Shown: one piece after another, positions 10,878-22,585 of the stretch
Numbering within the stretch: position 1 is the first letter of the stretch
Layout: each line of letters begins with the position of its first letter
From: Eublepharis macularius
Taxonomy: Eukaryota; Chordata; Lepidosauria; Squamata; Eublepharidae
Length of the DNA stretch: 64,000 nt
Direction of reading: 5' to 3'
Assembly: GCF_028583425.1 (NCBI RefSeq)
Contig: NC_072793.1
Coordinates: forward strand, 173,391,681-173,455,680
The notes under the pieces: generated by a model
The model's input: the letters and a program-made list of their open reading frames with translations, nothing else
The model's database searches: none
Told to the model about the DNA's origin: nothing
Program-made: the position numbers and the translations under genes

Positions 10878-12391
10878 TCAAGCATATGTTTTTTTCCCTT
10901 TGTGGATACGTTGATGGACAGCAAGGTATGCACTTCGAGCAAAGCTCTTGCCACACTCCAAGCATTTAAATGGTTTCTCCCCTGTGTGGATCTTTTGATG
11001 ACCAGCAAGTCCTCCAATCACAGCAAAGCTCCTGCCACACTCCAAGCATTTATATGGTTTCTCCCCTGTATGGGTTCGTCGATGGATAGTAAGATCTTTA
11101 CTGTTAGAAAAGCTCTTTTCACACTCAGAACATTTGTATGGTTTCTCTCCTGTGTGAATTCGTCGATGGATGGTAAAATCTTTACTCCGAGCAAAGCTCT
11201 TTCCACAATCAGTACATTTATATGGTTTCTCCCCCGTGTGGGTTCGTTGATGGGTAGTAAGATCTTTATTCCAAACAAAGCTTTTTCCACACTCCATGCA
11301 TTTATATGGTTTCTCCCCTGTGTGGATTCGTTGATGGGCAGTAAGGTTGGATCTCTGAGTAAATCTCTTTCCACACTCCAAACATTGATATGGTCTCTCC
11401 CCTGTATGAGTGATTTTGTGTACCAAAAGTTGGTTCTTCCAAACAAAGGCCTTTCCACAATCCAAACACTTATATGGTTTCTCCCCTATGTGAATACTTT
11501 GATGGGTAGTAAGCTGTATCTTCTGAGAAAAGCTCTTTCCACACTCCAAACATTTATATGGTTTCTTCCCTGTGTGGAAACGTTGATGGACAGTAAGGTT
11601 GGCTCTGTGAGTAAATCTCTTTCCACACTCCAGACATGCATATGGTTTCTCCCCTTTGTGAAAATGTTGATGGGCAGTAAGGTTGGCTCTCTGAGTAAAT
11701 CTCTTTCCACACTCTGAACATGCATATTGTTTCTCCCCTGTGTGGAAACACTGATGGGCAGTAAGGCTGGCTCTCTGAGTAAATCTCTTTCCACACTCCA
11801 AACATGCATGTGGTTTCTCCCCTGTGTGTAAATGTTGATGGACAGTAAGGCTGGTTCTGTGAGTAAATCTCTTTCCACACTCCAAACATATATAAGGTTT
11901 CTCCCCTGTGTGGATTCGACGATGGATAGTAACAGCTCTTCTCCGAGCAAAGCTCTTACCACAGTCCAAGCATTTATGAGGTTTCCACCCTGTGTGAATG
12001 TTTTTGTGTTCCAAAAAGTGTCCCTTCCGAACAAAGGCCTTTCCACACTCCAAACATTTGTACGGTTTCTCCCCTGTGTGGAAACGTTGATGGGCAATAA
12101 GGCTGCCATTCTGAATAAATCCCTTTCCACACTCCAAACATTTATACGGTTTCTCCCCTGTGTGGCTTCTCCAGTGTCTATCAAGCAGTGATTTAGATCT
12201 GAATGTTTTTCCACACACAGGGCAACTGATCTTCCCTTGGTCTGGGGGGAAGTCCTGGGATTCAGCACCCTTAGAAGCAGAGGATTCACTCCCCCTCTTC
12301 CGGTCTGTTCCACTGTGGCCTGTTTGCTGTTTCCCTTCCAGAGGGAGCTCTTGTGGTCCTCCCTTGAGCTTTTCCTGGGGACCTTCAGGCT
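10878..12391 (-). CDS. Gene B finger exon: spacer plus 16 C2H2 zinc fingers
   Basis: The acceptor TTCCAG leads into [20 protein letters not shown], and the array begins CPVCGKTF. There are sixteen fingers of the C-x2-C-x12-H-x3-H form with TGEKPY-type linkers. Fingers 5-8 and 11 share the CGKRFTxRxxLT framework, a sign of internal duplication. A few linkers are altered (HTGKKPY, HIGEKPY, HKGEKPY). Recognition residues vary: helix positions -1, 2, 3, 6 read H-T-S-V in finger 5, Q-A-S-A in finger 6 and Q-A-N-A in finger 7. Degenerate finger-like sequence continues out of frame to about 10700. Confidence 0.93.
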
Positions 12392-15300
12392 CTGGAATAA
12401 AGAGAAAAGGTTAGTAAGACCTTAAAGCAAAAGTGGAATCAAGGCAAGAAGGCCATTTATTGCTCTTCGTGATGACAGGATAGAAATCACTTAAAGGGCA
12501 GTCAAACCCTGCCACCTATTATTCAGCAGTTGCTTTTTCATGTATGGCTGTTTTGTCAGAGTTGAGGTGATGCAGCAGAACCTCCCTGTTTGGAGGCAGC
12601 ATCTTTCTGAAGGCTGGTTGCCTGCAGGACAGTCCCAGATCGAGACTTTGGCTCTGCTTCTCTGCTTGTGAACTTTCCAGGGACTCTAGTTGGCCGCTGT
12701 GGGAACTGGAAGGGTGGTCTAGAGGGACCTCTGGCAGATCTCTCGCCTCACAAATGCTGCTTTGTGCTCCTTGAAAGAAAGGCACGATAGGAGGCAAGAA
12801 ATCGCAGAATCCAACCAATAAAGGAGGGGCCTGTTGCCCCCCAGCAGATCAACTGCCTTAGATAGCATCACAGCCACTGTCCAATACCCTCTTTCTCCAA
12901 AGCTCCACTGGTAATCTGCAGAGATGATACTAGTCTAGATGGACCAGCTGGAGCAGATTCAAGGGGTCGTGGTTCTTAAATTTAAAGACCTAAATGACTC
13001 CTTGTTTGATTACATGAAATAATAAAAGTCTCTCTACACAAGACATCTTACATGGGAACGCCCAAATGTAGGGAAATGCAATGTTAACCAGGAAGCAATT
13101 TAAAAAGACAAAGCCGGTGGAGAACGCTCCTCAGAGAATTTGTTATTTTTAGTTTTGCCTACCAAAGAGGAGGTGAAATTGAAAGAGCCTTTGGGGGTGG
13201 GAAAGATGAAATTAACAAACCCTCTGAGGAATGATCTCCACCAGCTCTGTCTTTTTAAACTACCCTCCTGTAGAGAGGTGAAATCAATTTAAAGGATGCA
13301 TCTCTTAAGTACATGCTTTGGGTGCGTTCACCTCTCCGGACTTTCTGAGAGGATGTTATCACTCATATTAAAATTGTATTAGAAAATGTATTAATTCTTG
13401 AGGATTTTTATATACTTTTAAACTACTTTCCTGTCTCCAAGTCTTGTAGCCTAACCAATGGTAAACAAAAAAGGACAAACCGGATTCCTTACGTAGGAAG
13501 ATAGACAATCACTAGAGATGGGGCCTTTTTAGTGCTGGCTCCTCATCTGGGGAATGCCTCCCCCCTTTAATATACTTTAATATACTTTAATATACTTTTA
13601 AACTACTTTCCTGTCTCCTTGGAACCTAACCAATGGTAAACAAAAATGGACACACTGTGTCCATACTGTAGCTATAAGACTTTTATTACAGCATTGGAGA
13701 GACAAATAAACACCTTCCATAGTTCAGTCCATCCAATCCATAATTCAATTCAATCGATTGGGGATCTCACAACTTTATCAATATTTGAATTCATGACTTA
13801 TAGACAACTGCTGATGGATTTATTTTTAGACATTTGGAAACCTTTTATGTGTAGATCTACTACTGTTGTCTTACTATTTCTATGAGGTTTTATTATTGAT
13901 GTATTGTCGAAGGCTGACAATAGCCCTGCAGAGAAGATTAGCACATCAAGTACCAATCCATATGCAAAAGAACCTCCTCAGGATACAGTGAAGCCTCCCG
14001 CCATTAGCATTCCACACCCTGGGAAACTCTTACAGGATGACTCAGCTCAACCCCACCCCTCCTGAGTAGATACAAATGACCTACATCTTTTCCACACTGT
14101 GACACTGAGAGATCTCTGTCTTTTGGTGCTACACCTCTGAAGATGCCAGCCACAGCTGCTGGCGAAACGTCAGGATCTACAATGCCAAGACCACGGCAAT
14201 ACAGCCCGGAAAACCCACAACAACCATCAGGTTTTATTATTGTTTTGTTATTTTATAAATGGGGCTTGAGAACTTGAGGGTTACCATCTGCCATACTGTT
14301 TCCTCCCGCTATAAAAGTTGGACTCTCAAGTCCTGCTCTTGGGTCCCTTACATAGGGGGATAGACAAACACTAGAGATGGGGCCTTTTCAGTGCTGGCTC
14401 CTCATCTGGGAAATGCCTCCCCCCTTTAACCTTGCCCTGAGTCTACCTTTCAAGCTATCAACCACAAGGAAAAAATACTTCTTTTCAATCACGTTTCTGT
14501 CTTTAATTTTTAGCTGTTCTGAGCTCTGCTTCTCTTCTTTCTACTGTTCTCTGGACATTTTTGAGATTCATCAGTGATTTGTTTATGCTGTTTCCTCTTG
14601 AGAAATTTCTGTTTTCTGGTGGGAAAAGGTTAGCCAAAGTGGTCCTTATCTGGATACACCCATTAAAGGTTTGCACCACAAAAGAAAGTACATTCCAGCT
14701 GGTCTCACTCTTTTTTCTGTTTCAGGAAAATGGGTTTCTGTTTCATTGCAGCATGGAAATAGAAAGAGGTTTGGGAATGATAAGTCCTGTCAAGGCCCAA
14801 AGTGGGGAACAGGGGACCAAAGGCACCTCTCCCTCCGAAGAGATCACCCCCCCCCCCACCCCAGCCCTCTCAGGATGGGAAAAGATGGTGATGGATCCTG
14901 AAAACCATGAACTCCTACTTACCACACAAAAATTATTTTTAACGCTTATAAATCTGACTTCACTAGTTCACATTTTTTATCCCACTCTTGCTGAAGGCGA
15001 CTCAAAACGGCACTTTTCTCCAGCCTAGCATTTTCCTGACAGGACCTGCTCCTTCCATTTTCACAGCAGCCGGACACACAGGAATTCAGCAGGCAAAGCT
15101 CTTCTTTACAGAGACCAAAACCTCACCTGCAAAATCCTATTTTCTTGGGTTTTGTTCTTCAGGACTCTGCCACCTTGTTTTTCTACACACGAGCCTAAGC
15201 ATGCAATGGTGTAAGTATAATGTAGTAGAATGGCCCTAAATCACCGCTTCGGCCCCCTCCCTCCCACAGCTATGCTCTTCCTGTCCAGTGGCAGATGGTG

Positions 15301-16794
15301 AGGTCCTTGGGCCACGGAAACATCTTCCAGGACTTGGTACAACGCTAATGCTAAAAGAATGCGAGTTTCCTCAGCTGCTCTGAAAGGCCCTTGAGAAGGT
15401 CCCGTTGACGTCCCATAAACTGTTACGGAGGCCAATCCTTCTGCCTTCCCTGCTTTCAATGGATTTTTATCTGCACTCAAGATTTTGGGCCTCTGAAGAA
15501 CAAAGGGCCTGCTCAGTCCTCCATGGTGAGTTTGGGAGGAGAGGAAGGAGTTATTCCTTTTGGCTGACTTGGGAAGTCCACTACATACACCAAGCCCCTT
15601 CCTTGCCTGTGTTTGGATCTGCTCCACTGCCCTACTGAAAGCCTCTGTTGAAAGAGTCCTACTAGAGTATTTCATTAGCATCTGTGACTCAAGAGAAAGG
15701 AGAACCTTACCCAGAGAGGCCACATTCTGACGGTTGTCCTCCATGACCTCCTTGTGAAGGCGTCTTTGGTCCGGATCCAGCAGCGCCCACTCCTCCTCCG
15801 TGAAGTGCACAGACACCTCCTCCAAGGTCACTGGACCCTGAAATGAGAAAGAACTGCTAAGGGCAAACTTCTAAGGGGTCTATAATTAGATGTTTGCTTT
15901 CAGGATTCAAACCGCTTTCATTTTCTGCCTAGTGAGCAGGACAGATAGCAGGAAGGGGAAAGAGAGAGCGAGAGAGAGATTCTTTCTGACGGGGGAGGCA
16001 CCCAGGGTCAGTTCCACACTTACCGAGTCCTGCTGCATGGAAGTGGCTTTTTCTCTGCCACACAATGATACCAAAGAAGATATCACTGGTTTCAAGGCAC
16101 CACCTAAAAGAATGAGAAGATAACTGGAATGCATTCTGGCCTCAAGGAGGACATTGAGTGGGCACGACACCACTTTTGATGTTACCTGGAAAAGTTGTTC
16201 CGTTATAACTCTCCTGCGCGATCCTCTCCTGCACCTGAAAGAGAAGGGGGGATAAGGAAGGAAGACTGAGGAGAAAAGGAAGAGAAAACAGGCTGGGAGG
16301 AATTCTAAAACAGTAAGGGCAATCCGTGTGGATTTTGAGGGTGTCTTTGCCCCAGACACTACCGGGTGAAACCCTCTTACCTGCTGCTCCTGCTTCTTCT
16401 CCTCTGCCTGGCTCAGGAGGAAGCCTTCTGCCAGGGCCACCGCCTGGGAACTGCTCTCCGGCCTGCATCCCCGGACCCAGTTCTCCATCTCCGGGGGCAG
16501 GACAGCCAGGAGCTGCTCCAGGAGCACCAGGTCCAGCATCTCCCTCTTGCTGTGCCTTTCCGGCTTCAGCCACTGGAGACACAAATGGTGGAGTTGGCTG
16601 CAAACCTCTCTGGGCCCTTTAGCCTCCTGGTAGCAGAACTTCCTGAAGTGCTGGCGCGGCACATCTGAAGGGAAGCGGTCGTTTCCCAGGCTCCTCTGCA
16701 CGGTTCCTTCCCATGGTCCCCCTCTACTCTCAGCCTCGGTGGAAACAGGGCCTTTTCTGGCTTTTGGATCAGCTGGGTCTGTCTCTCCCCTCAT
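10878..16794 (-). CDS. Gene B: SCAN-KRAB zinc-finger protein, 727 aa (using SCAN copy 1)
   Basis: The minus-strand join is 16794-16381, 16234-16186, 16103-16024, 15837-15711 and 12391-10878. It totals 2184 bp and is open throughout. The order is a short acidic N-terminus, SCAN, linker, KRAB A-box, spacer and 16 C2H2 fingers. It should act in the nucleus as a sequence-specific DNA-binding repressor, with SCAN mediating dimerisation (family knowledge). The protein ends just after finger 16 (KGKKTYA and stop). Compared with gene D, two bases are missing there, so the extra C-terminal fingers kept by C and D are lost. Four more SCAN exons lie upstream (18758-26425), and the promoter block is at 28723-28843, so this coding model is only one of several possible splice forms. 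Confidence 0.82.
12392..15710 (-). other. Gene B intron between KRAB and finger exons
   Basis: No supported exon. The 12519-12818 segment has an open frame (around [13 protein letters not shown]) shared with gene C and gene A but deleted in gene D. KRAB phase 1 joins the finger exon without it. L2-derived sequence near 13500 and 14350 is partly duplicated, an 11-bp tandem tract (about three units) is at 13566-13600, and a Penelope terminal repeat is inserted at 13899-14228. Confidence 0.65.
13899..14228 (+). mobile_element. Penelope-like terminal-repeat insertion with hammerhead-type motif (330 bp)
   Basis: It is flanked by a 14-bp direct duplication (AGGTTTTATTATTG at 13885 and 14229). Collinear introns of genes A, C and D lack it. 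Near 14140 it has CTCTGAAGATGCCAGC, a hairpin closed by GCTGGC, and GAAACGTC, which fits the hammerhead order CUGANGA, stem II, GAAA, GUC. A short reversed piece of the element's tail sits at the left end. Confidence 0.8.
15711..15837 (-). CDS. Gene B KRAB A-box exon (127 bp)
   Basis: It encodes [20 protein letters not shown], then [18 protein letters not shown]. The acceptor is TTTCAG and the donor GTAAGG. It is the only KRAB exon for the five SCAN exons upstream. Confidence 0.92.
16024..16103 (-). CDS. Gene B 80-bp linker exon
   Basis: Encodes a linker starting [19 protein letters not shown], with a TTTAG acceptor and GTAAGT donor. The phase joins cleanly to both neighbours. Confidence 0.8.
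16186..16234 (-). CDS. Gene B 49-bp exon
   Basis: Encodes [16 protein letters not shown] plus one base. It is the only copy: the tandem amplification breakpoint (16291) lies just upstream, so SCAN copies 2-5 would all have to splice to this exon. Confidence 0.8.
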
Positions 16795-16848
16795 CTTCCC
16801 TTCCTCTTCGCCAGATTCTTCTATAAAGGCAAGTGCTGGACCAATGAC
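16381..16848 (-). CDS. Gene B SCAN exon, copy 1
   Basis: The 468-bp exon (156 codons) starts in phase 0 after CTGCAG and ends in phase 0 at CAG/GTAAGA. The start ATG at 16794 gives [14 protein letters not shown]. The SCAN domain is complete, from [15 protein letters not shown] to [13 protein letters not shown]. It is 36 bp shorter than in genes A, C and D, because a stretch upstream of the ATG is missing. Confidence 0.88.
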
Positions 16849-17278
16849 CTGCAGCAAAGCCAACACTGAGTCAACCTGCAGCAAAGCCAACACTGAGTCA
16901 ACCTGCAGCAAAGCCAACACTGAGTCAACCTGCAGCAAAGCCAACACTGAGTCAACCTGCAGCAAAGCCAACACTGAGTCAACCTGCAGCAAAGCCAACA
17001 CTGAGTCAACCTGCAGCAAAGCCAACACTGAGTCAACCTGCAGCAAAGCCAACACTGAGTCAACCTGCAGCAAAGCCAACACTGAGTCAACCTGCAGCAA
17101 AGCCAACACTGAGTCAACCTGCAGCAAAGCCAACACTGAGTCAACCTGCAGCAAAGCCAACACTGAGTCAACCTGCAGCAAAGCCAACACTGAGTCAACC
17201 TGCAGCAAAGCCAACACTGAGTCAACCTGCAGCAAAGCCAACACTTAGTCAACCTGCAGCAAAGCCAACACTTAGTCA
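16847..17278 (-). repeat. 27-bp minisatellite, 16 units
   Basis: Sixteen 27-bp units adjoin SCAN copy 1. On the minus strand each unit ends in CTGCAG followed by GT, matching the SCAN acceptor, and codes VDSVLALLQ in the SCAN frame. Each carries an AP-1-like TGAGTCA, except the two distal units, which have TTAGTCA and therefore a stop in that frame. Confidence 0.97.
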
Positions 17279-17956
17279 TAGATTTTTAACAAAAGAGCAT
17301 CTGAAGAGGTGAGCTCCGACTCACAAAAGCTCTTGCAAGAGTCGTGGGTGTCAGTAAATAAGGAGCCAGAAGAACTTCAATACAGTTAGCAGAAAGGATC
17401 TACTCTGCTCAACAAATGTATTGCTAAAATATAAACTAGAGATCCTGGAAGCATTCACCAACCAGAGAACACCACCTGGGACCAGGAGCATGGTGCCAAT
17501 TTACAAGGAGGTTAGAAAAAGGGACTGAGAGCCTCCCCAAAGGCTCTGATGAAATTAACAAACCCTCTGAGGAGCAATCTGTGCCTGCTAGTGCAGAGAG
17601 GTATAATTGATAGAGGCTTCGGCTCTGCCTTTTTGAACTAGGCTTCCAGGCTAATCACTGCGTCTCCCTTCACTTGAGGCTCCTCATGTCAGATGTCTCC
17701 TGTAGAGACTCTCTTCATAGGGCCCTTTAATGTGAAAAGTGTTGTTCACTGTAAGTTGCTCAAGGTCCCAATGCTGGATTTAATTAATGATTTTTAGTCT
17801 TCTCTGTATGTTACGCAACTAGACCTACACATGTGGGGCCCCCCACGCTCCGACCATCCCCCTTGTGTATCAGGCCAAAGATTGTGTCTGGGATAATTAA
17901 ATAAATCCAGGCCGAACCATCTGGGATATACCAGGGTCCCAACTTGGAACAACTCT

Positions 17957-17957
17957 C

Positions 17958-17997
<40 letters not shown>

Positions 17998-18120
17998 CTG
18001 TGTTTATATACCGCTCTTCTAGATAGATTAGTGGCTCACCCAGAGCGGTGAACAAGTTAGTTATTATTATCCCCCCACAATACAGCTGGGGAGCTGGGGC
18101 TGAGAGGAGTGGCTGTGTCA
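17957..18120 (-). mobile_element. SINE 3' tail with (CAA)n, repeated in every gene B unit
   Basis: The minus-strand order is CAGCTGGGGAGCTGG-like sequence, ACCGCTCT, CTAGAAGAGCGGTATATAAA, then (GTT)n. The same tail ends the tRNA-derived SINE at about 60570-60720. It is absent from genes A, C and D, so it entered the gene B lineage before amplification. Sister copies are at about 20224, 22545, 24868 and 27317, with variable CAA number. Confidence 0.7.
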
Positions 18121-18420
18121 TGACTGTGCCACATCCATGCCATTAATTTGCTATGTTTTAGCTATGCGTTGATTTGCTAAGTTTCTTTGCTGTGCCTTGA
18201 TATTACATTGTAGTTGTTCTCATCTAAATTCCTTTCAGAGGCCTGTGAAGCATCTTATCTTCCTTGGGAATGTCTCCCTCAGCGCTGCAACCTTGTCTCT
18301 GCAGCTGTGTATGCTAAAGGTGTTTTGATTTAATGTCTTCCTGATAATTAGACAAAGCCTCTTTGTTTCCCTGAGAATTCTGTCTGAGCTTTTCCCGCTC
18401 AGGGAAAAGGGCCCGAAAGA
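18121..18420. other. Unclassified insertion specific to gene B units
   Basis: About 300 bp (TATGTTTTAGCTATGCG through TTTCCCGCTCAGGG) with no counterpart in the collinear introns of genes A and C. It is repeated in all five units. No reading frame, tRNA or recognised terminal structure was seen. Confidence 0.4.
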
Positions 18421-18757
18421 GTCATACTTCACTTGACCCTGAGGAGAGGAATGTCCCACCCAGAGGGAAGGGAGGCTTTCAAGTGAAGTCCACTTCACAG
18501 CGGCAATGATTCCAGAGGGGGAAGGAAGTCCAAGCCAGAGAGGTTCAGTGATTCTGGCAAGGAATTCCAGGCAACTCAGGGGGATATTATTTTCACCCAG
18601 GCCACTGGCAGCCAAATCAGAGAAGCTTCAGGGTAGGGTAAATATGGGGATCCCTGTGGAAGAATCTGGCTGGAAGGAATTCTAAAACAGTAAGGGCAAT
18701 CCGTGTGGATTTTGAGGGTGTCTTTGCCCCAGACACTACCGGGTGAAACCCTCTTAC

Positions 18758-19225
18758 CTGCTGCTCCTGCTTCTTCTCCTCTGCCTGGCTCAGGAGGAAG
18801 CCTTCTGCCAGGGCCACCGCCTGGGAACTGCTCTCCGGCCTGCATCCCCGGACCCAGTTCTCCATCTCCGGGGGCAGGACAGCCAGGAGCTGCTCCAGGA
18901 GCACCAGGTCCAGCATCTCCCTCTTGCTGTGCCTTTCCGGCTTCAGCCACTGGAGACACAAATGGTGGAGTTGGCTGCAAACCTCTCTGGGCCCTTTAGC
19001 CTCCTGGTAGCAGAACTTCCTGAAGTGCTGGCGCGGCACATCTGAAGGGAAGCGGTCGTTTCCCAGGCTCCTCTGCACGGTTCCTTCCCATGGTCCCCCT
19101 CTACTCTCGGCCTCGGTGGAAACAGGGCCTTTTCTGGCTTTTGGATCAGCTGGGTCTGTCTCTCCCCTCATCTTCCCTTCCTCTTCGCCAGATTCTTCTA
19201 TAAAGGCAAGTGCTGGACCTATGAC
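18758..19225 (-). CDS. Gene B SCAN exon, copy 2
   Basis: 468 bp, phase 0-0, ATG at 19171, donor GTAAGA. The SCAN domain is intact. A longer open frame runs from an ATG at 19603, inside the hammerhead remnant, through 12 minisatellite units into SCAN. No 49-bp, KRAB or finger exon follows within its own unit. Confidence 0.75.
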
Positions 19226-19547
19226 CTGCAGCAAAGCCAACACTGAGTCAACCTGCAGCAAAGCCAACACTGAGTCAACCTGCAGCAAAGCCAACACTGA
19301 GTCAACCTGCAGCAAAGCCAACACTGAGTCAACCTGCAGCAAAGCCAACACTGAGTCAACCTGCAGCAAAGCCAACACTGAGTCAACCTGCAGCAAAGCC
19401 AACACTGAGTCAACCTGCAGCAAAGCCAACACTGAGTCAACCTGCAGCAAAGCCAACACTGAGTCAACCTGCAGCAAAGCCAACACTGAGTCAACCTGCA
19501 GCAAAGCCAACACTGAGTCAACCTGCAGCAAAGCCAACACTGAGTCA
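19224..19547 (-). repeat. 27-bp minisatellite, 12 units
   Basis: Twelve units, all with TGAGTCA and all open in the SCAN frame. The distal end runs into TATGACTCAGTG, which keeps the frame open to the upstream ATG. Confidence 0.97.
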
Positions 19548-20227
19548 TAGATTTTTAACAAAAGAGCATCTGAAGAGGTGAGCTCCGACTCACAAAAGCT
19601 CATGCAAGAGTCGTGGGTGTCAGTAAATAAGGAGCCAGAAGAACTTCAATACAGTTAGCAGAAAGGATCTACTCTGCTCAACAAATGTATTGCTAAAATA
19701 TAAACTAGAGATCCTGGAAGCATTCACCAACCAGAGAACACCACCTGGGACCAGGAGCATGGTGCCAATTTACAAGGAGGTTAGAAAAAGGGACTGAGAG
19801 CCTCCCCAAAGGCTCTGATGAAATTAACAAACCCTCTGAGGAGCAATCTGTGCCTGCTAGTGCAGAGAGGTATAATTGATAGAGGCTTCGGCTCTGCCTT
19901 TTTGAACTAGGCTTCCAGGCTAATCACTGCGTCTCCCTTCACTTGAGGCTCCTCATGTCAGATGTCTCCTGTAGAGACTCTCTTCATAGGGCCCTTTAAT
20001 GTGAAAATTGTTGTTCACTGTAAGTTGCTCAAGGTCCCAATGCTGGATTTAATTAATGATTTTTAGTCTTCTCTGTATGATACGCAACTAGACCTACACA
20101 TGTGGGGCCCCCCACGCTCCGACCATCCCCCTTGTGTATCAGGCCAAAGACTTGTGTCTGGGATAATTAAATAAATCCAGGCCGAACCATCTGGGATATA
20201 CCAGGGTCCCAACTTGGAACAACTCTC

Positions 20228-20264
<37 letters not shown>

Positions 20265-21024
20265 CTGTGTTTATATACCGCTCTTCTAGATAGATTAGTG
20301 GCTCACCCAGAGCGGTGAACAAGTTAGTTATTATTATCCCCCCACAATACAGCTGGGGAGCTGGGGCTGAGAGGAGTGGCTGTGTCATGACTGTGCCACA
20401 TCCATGCCATTAATTTGCTATGTTTTAGCTATGCGTTGATTTGCTAAGTTTCTTTGCTGTGCCTTGATATTACATGGTAGTTGTTCTCATCTAAATTCCT
20501 TTCAGAGGCCTGTGAAGCATCTTATCTTCCTTGGGAATGTCTCCCTCAGCGCTGCAACCTTGTCTCTGCAGCTGTGTATGCTAAAGGTGTTTTGATTTAA
20601 TGTCTTCCTGATAATTAGACAAAGCCTCTTTGTTTCCCTGAGAATTCTGTCTGAGCTTTTCCCGCTCAGGGAAAAGGGCCCGAAAGAGTCATACTTCACT
20701 TGACCCTGAGGAGAGGAATGTCCCACCCAGAGGGAAGGGAGGCTTTCAAGTGAAGTCCACTTCACAGCGGCAATGATTCCAGAGGGGGAAGGAAGTCCAA
20801 GCCAGAGAGGTTCAGTGATTCTGGCAAGGAATTCCAGGCAACTCAGGGGGATATTATTTTCACCCAGGCCACTGGCAGCCAAATCAGAGAAGCTTCAGGG
20901 TAGGGTAAATATGGGGATCCCTGTGGAAGAATCTGGCTGGAAGGAATTCTAAAACAGTAAGGGCAATCCGTGTGGATTTTGAGGGTGTCTTTGCCCCAGA
21001 CACTACCGGGTGAAACCCTCTTAC

Positions 21025-21492
21025 CTGCTGCTCCTGCTTCTTCTCCTCTGCCTGGCTCAGGAGGAAGCCTTCTGCCAGGGCCACCGCCTGGGAACTGCTC
21101 TCCGGCCTGCATCCCCGGACCCAGTTCTCCATCTCCGGGGGCAGGACAGCCAGGAGCTGCTCCAGGAGCACCAGGTCCAGCATCTCCCTCTTGCTGTGCC
21201 TTTCCGGCTTCAGCCACTGGAGACACAAATGGTGGAGTTGGCTGCAAACCTCTCTGGGCCCTTTAGCCTCCTGGTAGCAGAACTTCCTGAAGTGCTGGCG
21301 CGGCACATCTGAAGGGAAGCGGTCGTTTCCCAGGCTCCTCTGCACGGTTCCTTCCCATGGTCCCCCTCTACTCTCGGCCTCGGTGGAAACAGGGCCTTTT
21401 CTGGCTTTTGGATCAGCTGGGTCTGTCTCTCCCCTCATCTTCCCTTCCTCTTCGCCAGATTCTTCTATAAAGGCAAGTGCTGGACCTATGAC
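21025..21492 (-). CDS. Gene B SCAN exon, copy 3
   Basis: 468 bp, phase 0-0, ATG at 21438, SCAN domain intact. The extended open frame starts at 21924. The protein sequence is the same as copy 2 by eye. Confidence 0.75.
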
Positions 21493-21868
21493 CTGCAGCA
21501 AAGCCAACACTGAGTCAACCTGCAGCAAAGCCAACACTGAGTCAACCTGCAGCAAAGCCAACACTGAGTCAACCTGCAGCAAAGCCAACACTGAGTCAAC
21601 CTGCAGCAAAGCCAACACTGAGTCAACCTGCAGCAAAGCCAACACTGAGTCAACCTGCAGCAAAGCCAACACTGAGTCAACCTGCAGCAAAGCCAACACT
21701 GAGTCAACCTGCAGCAAAGCCAACACTGAGTCAACCTGCAGCAAAGCCAACACTGAGTCAACCTGCAGCAAAGCCAACACTGAGTCAACCTGCAGCAAAG
21801 CCAACACTGAGTCAACCTGCAGCAAAGCCAACACTGAGTCAACCTGCAGCAAAGCCAACACTGAGTCA
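21491..21868 (-). repeat. 27-bp minisatellite, 14 units
   Basis: Fourteen units, each with TGAGTCA and CTGCAG, open in the SCAN frame. Confidence 0.97.
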
Positions 21869-22548
21869 TAGATTTTTAACAAAAGAGCATCTGAAGAGGT
21901 GAGCTCCGACTCACAAAAGCTCATGCAAGAGTCGTGGGTGTCAGTAAATAAGGAGCCAGAAGAACTTCAATACAGTTAGCAGAAAGGATCTACTCTGCTC
22001 AACAAATGTATTGCTAAAATATAAACTAGAGATCCTGGAAGCATTCACCAACCAGAGAACACCACCTGGGACCAGGAGCATGGTGCCAATTTACAAGGAG
22101 GTTAGAAAAAGGGACTGAGAGCCTCCCCAAAGGCTCTGATGAAATTAACAAACCCTCTGAGGAGCAATCTGTGCCTGCTAGTGCAGAGAGGTATAATTGA
22201 TAGAGGCTTCGGCTCTGCCTTTTTGAACTAGGCTTCCAGGCTAATCACTGCGTCTCCCTTCACTTGAGGCTCCTCATGTCAGATGTCTCCTGTAGAGACT
22301 CTCTTCATAGGGCCCTTTAATGTGAAAATTGTTGTTCACTGTAAGTTGCTCAAGGTCCCAATGCTGGATTTAATTAATGATTTTTAGTCTTCTCTGTATG
22401 ATACGCAACTAGACCTACACATGTGGGGCCCCCCACGCTCCGACCATCCCCCTTGTGTATCAGGCCAAAGACTTGTGTCTGGGATAATTAAATAAATCCA
22501 GGCCGAACCATCTGGGATATACCAGGGTCCCAACTTGGAACAACTCTC

Positions 22549-22585
<37 letters not shown>

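Larger units (their letters stand above)
16291..18667. repeat. Tandem amplicon unit 1 (2377 bp), SCAN copy 1
   Basis: First of five head-to-tail units. It begins at GGCTGG and holds the SCAN exon, 16 minisatellite units, the hammerhead-like remnant (17297-17336), first-intron sequence and a SINE tail. This copy differs from the rest: two minisatellite units carry TTAGTCA, and the ATG found in the remnant of copies 2-5 is absent. Confidence 0.92.
18668..20934. repeat. Tandem amplicon unit 2 (2267 bp), SCAN copy 2
   Basis: Nearly identical to units 1, 3 and 4 by eye. It joins unit 1 at AGAATCT/GGCTGG, a junction not found in unique flanks. It includes a hammerhead-like remnant at 19566-19605. 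Confidence 0.93.

Noticed and set aside
10875-11717. Long plus-strand frames opposite the finger exons (also 33513-34991 and 50387-51370)
   Set aside because: Antisense shadows of the periodic finger code. The minus strand carries the C2H2 pattern.
12519-12818. Possible extra exon ([13 protein letters not shown]) between KRAB and fingers
   Set aside because: Conserved in genes A, B and C but deleted in gene D, and the KRAB and finger exons already join in frame. Could still be an optional exon.
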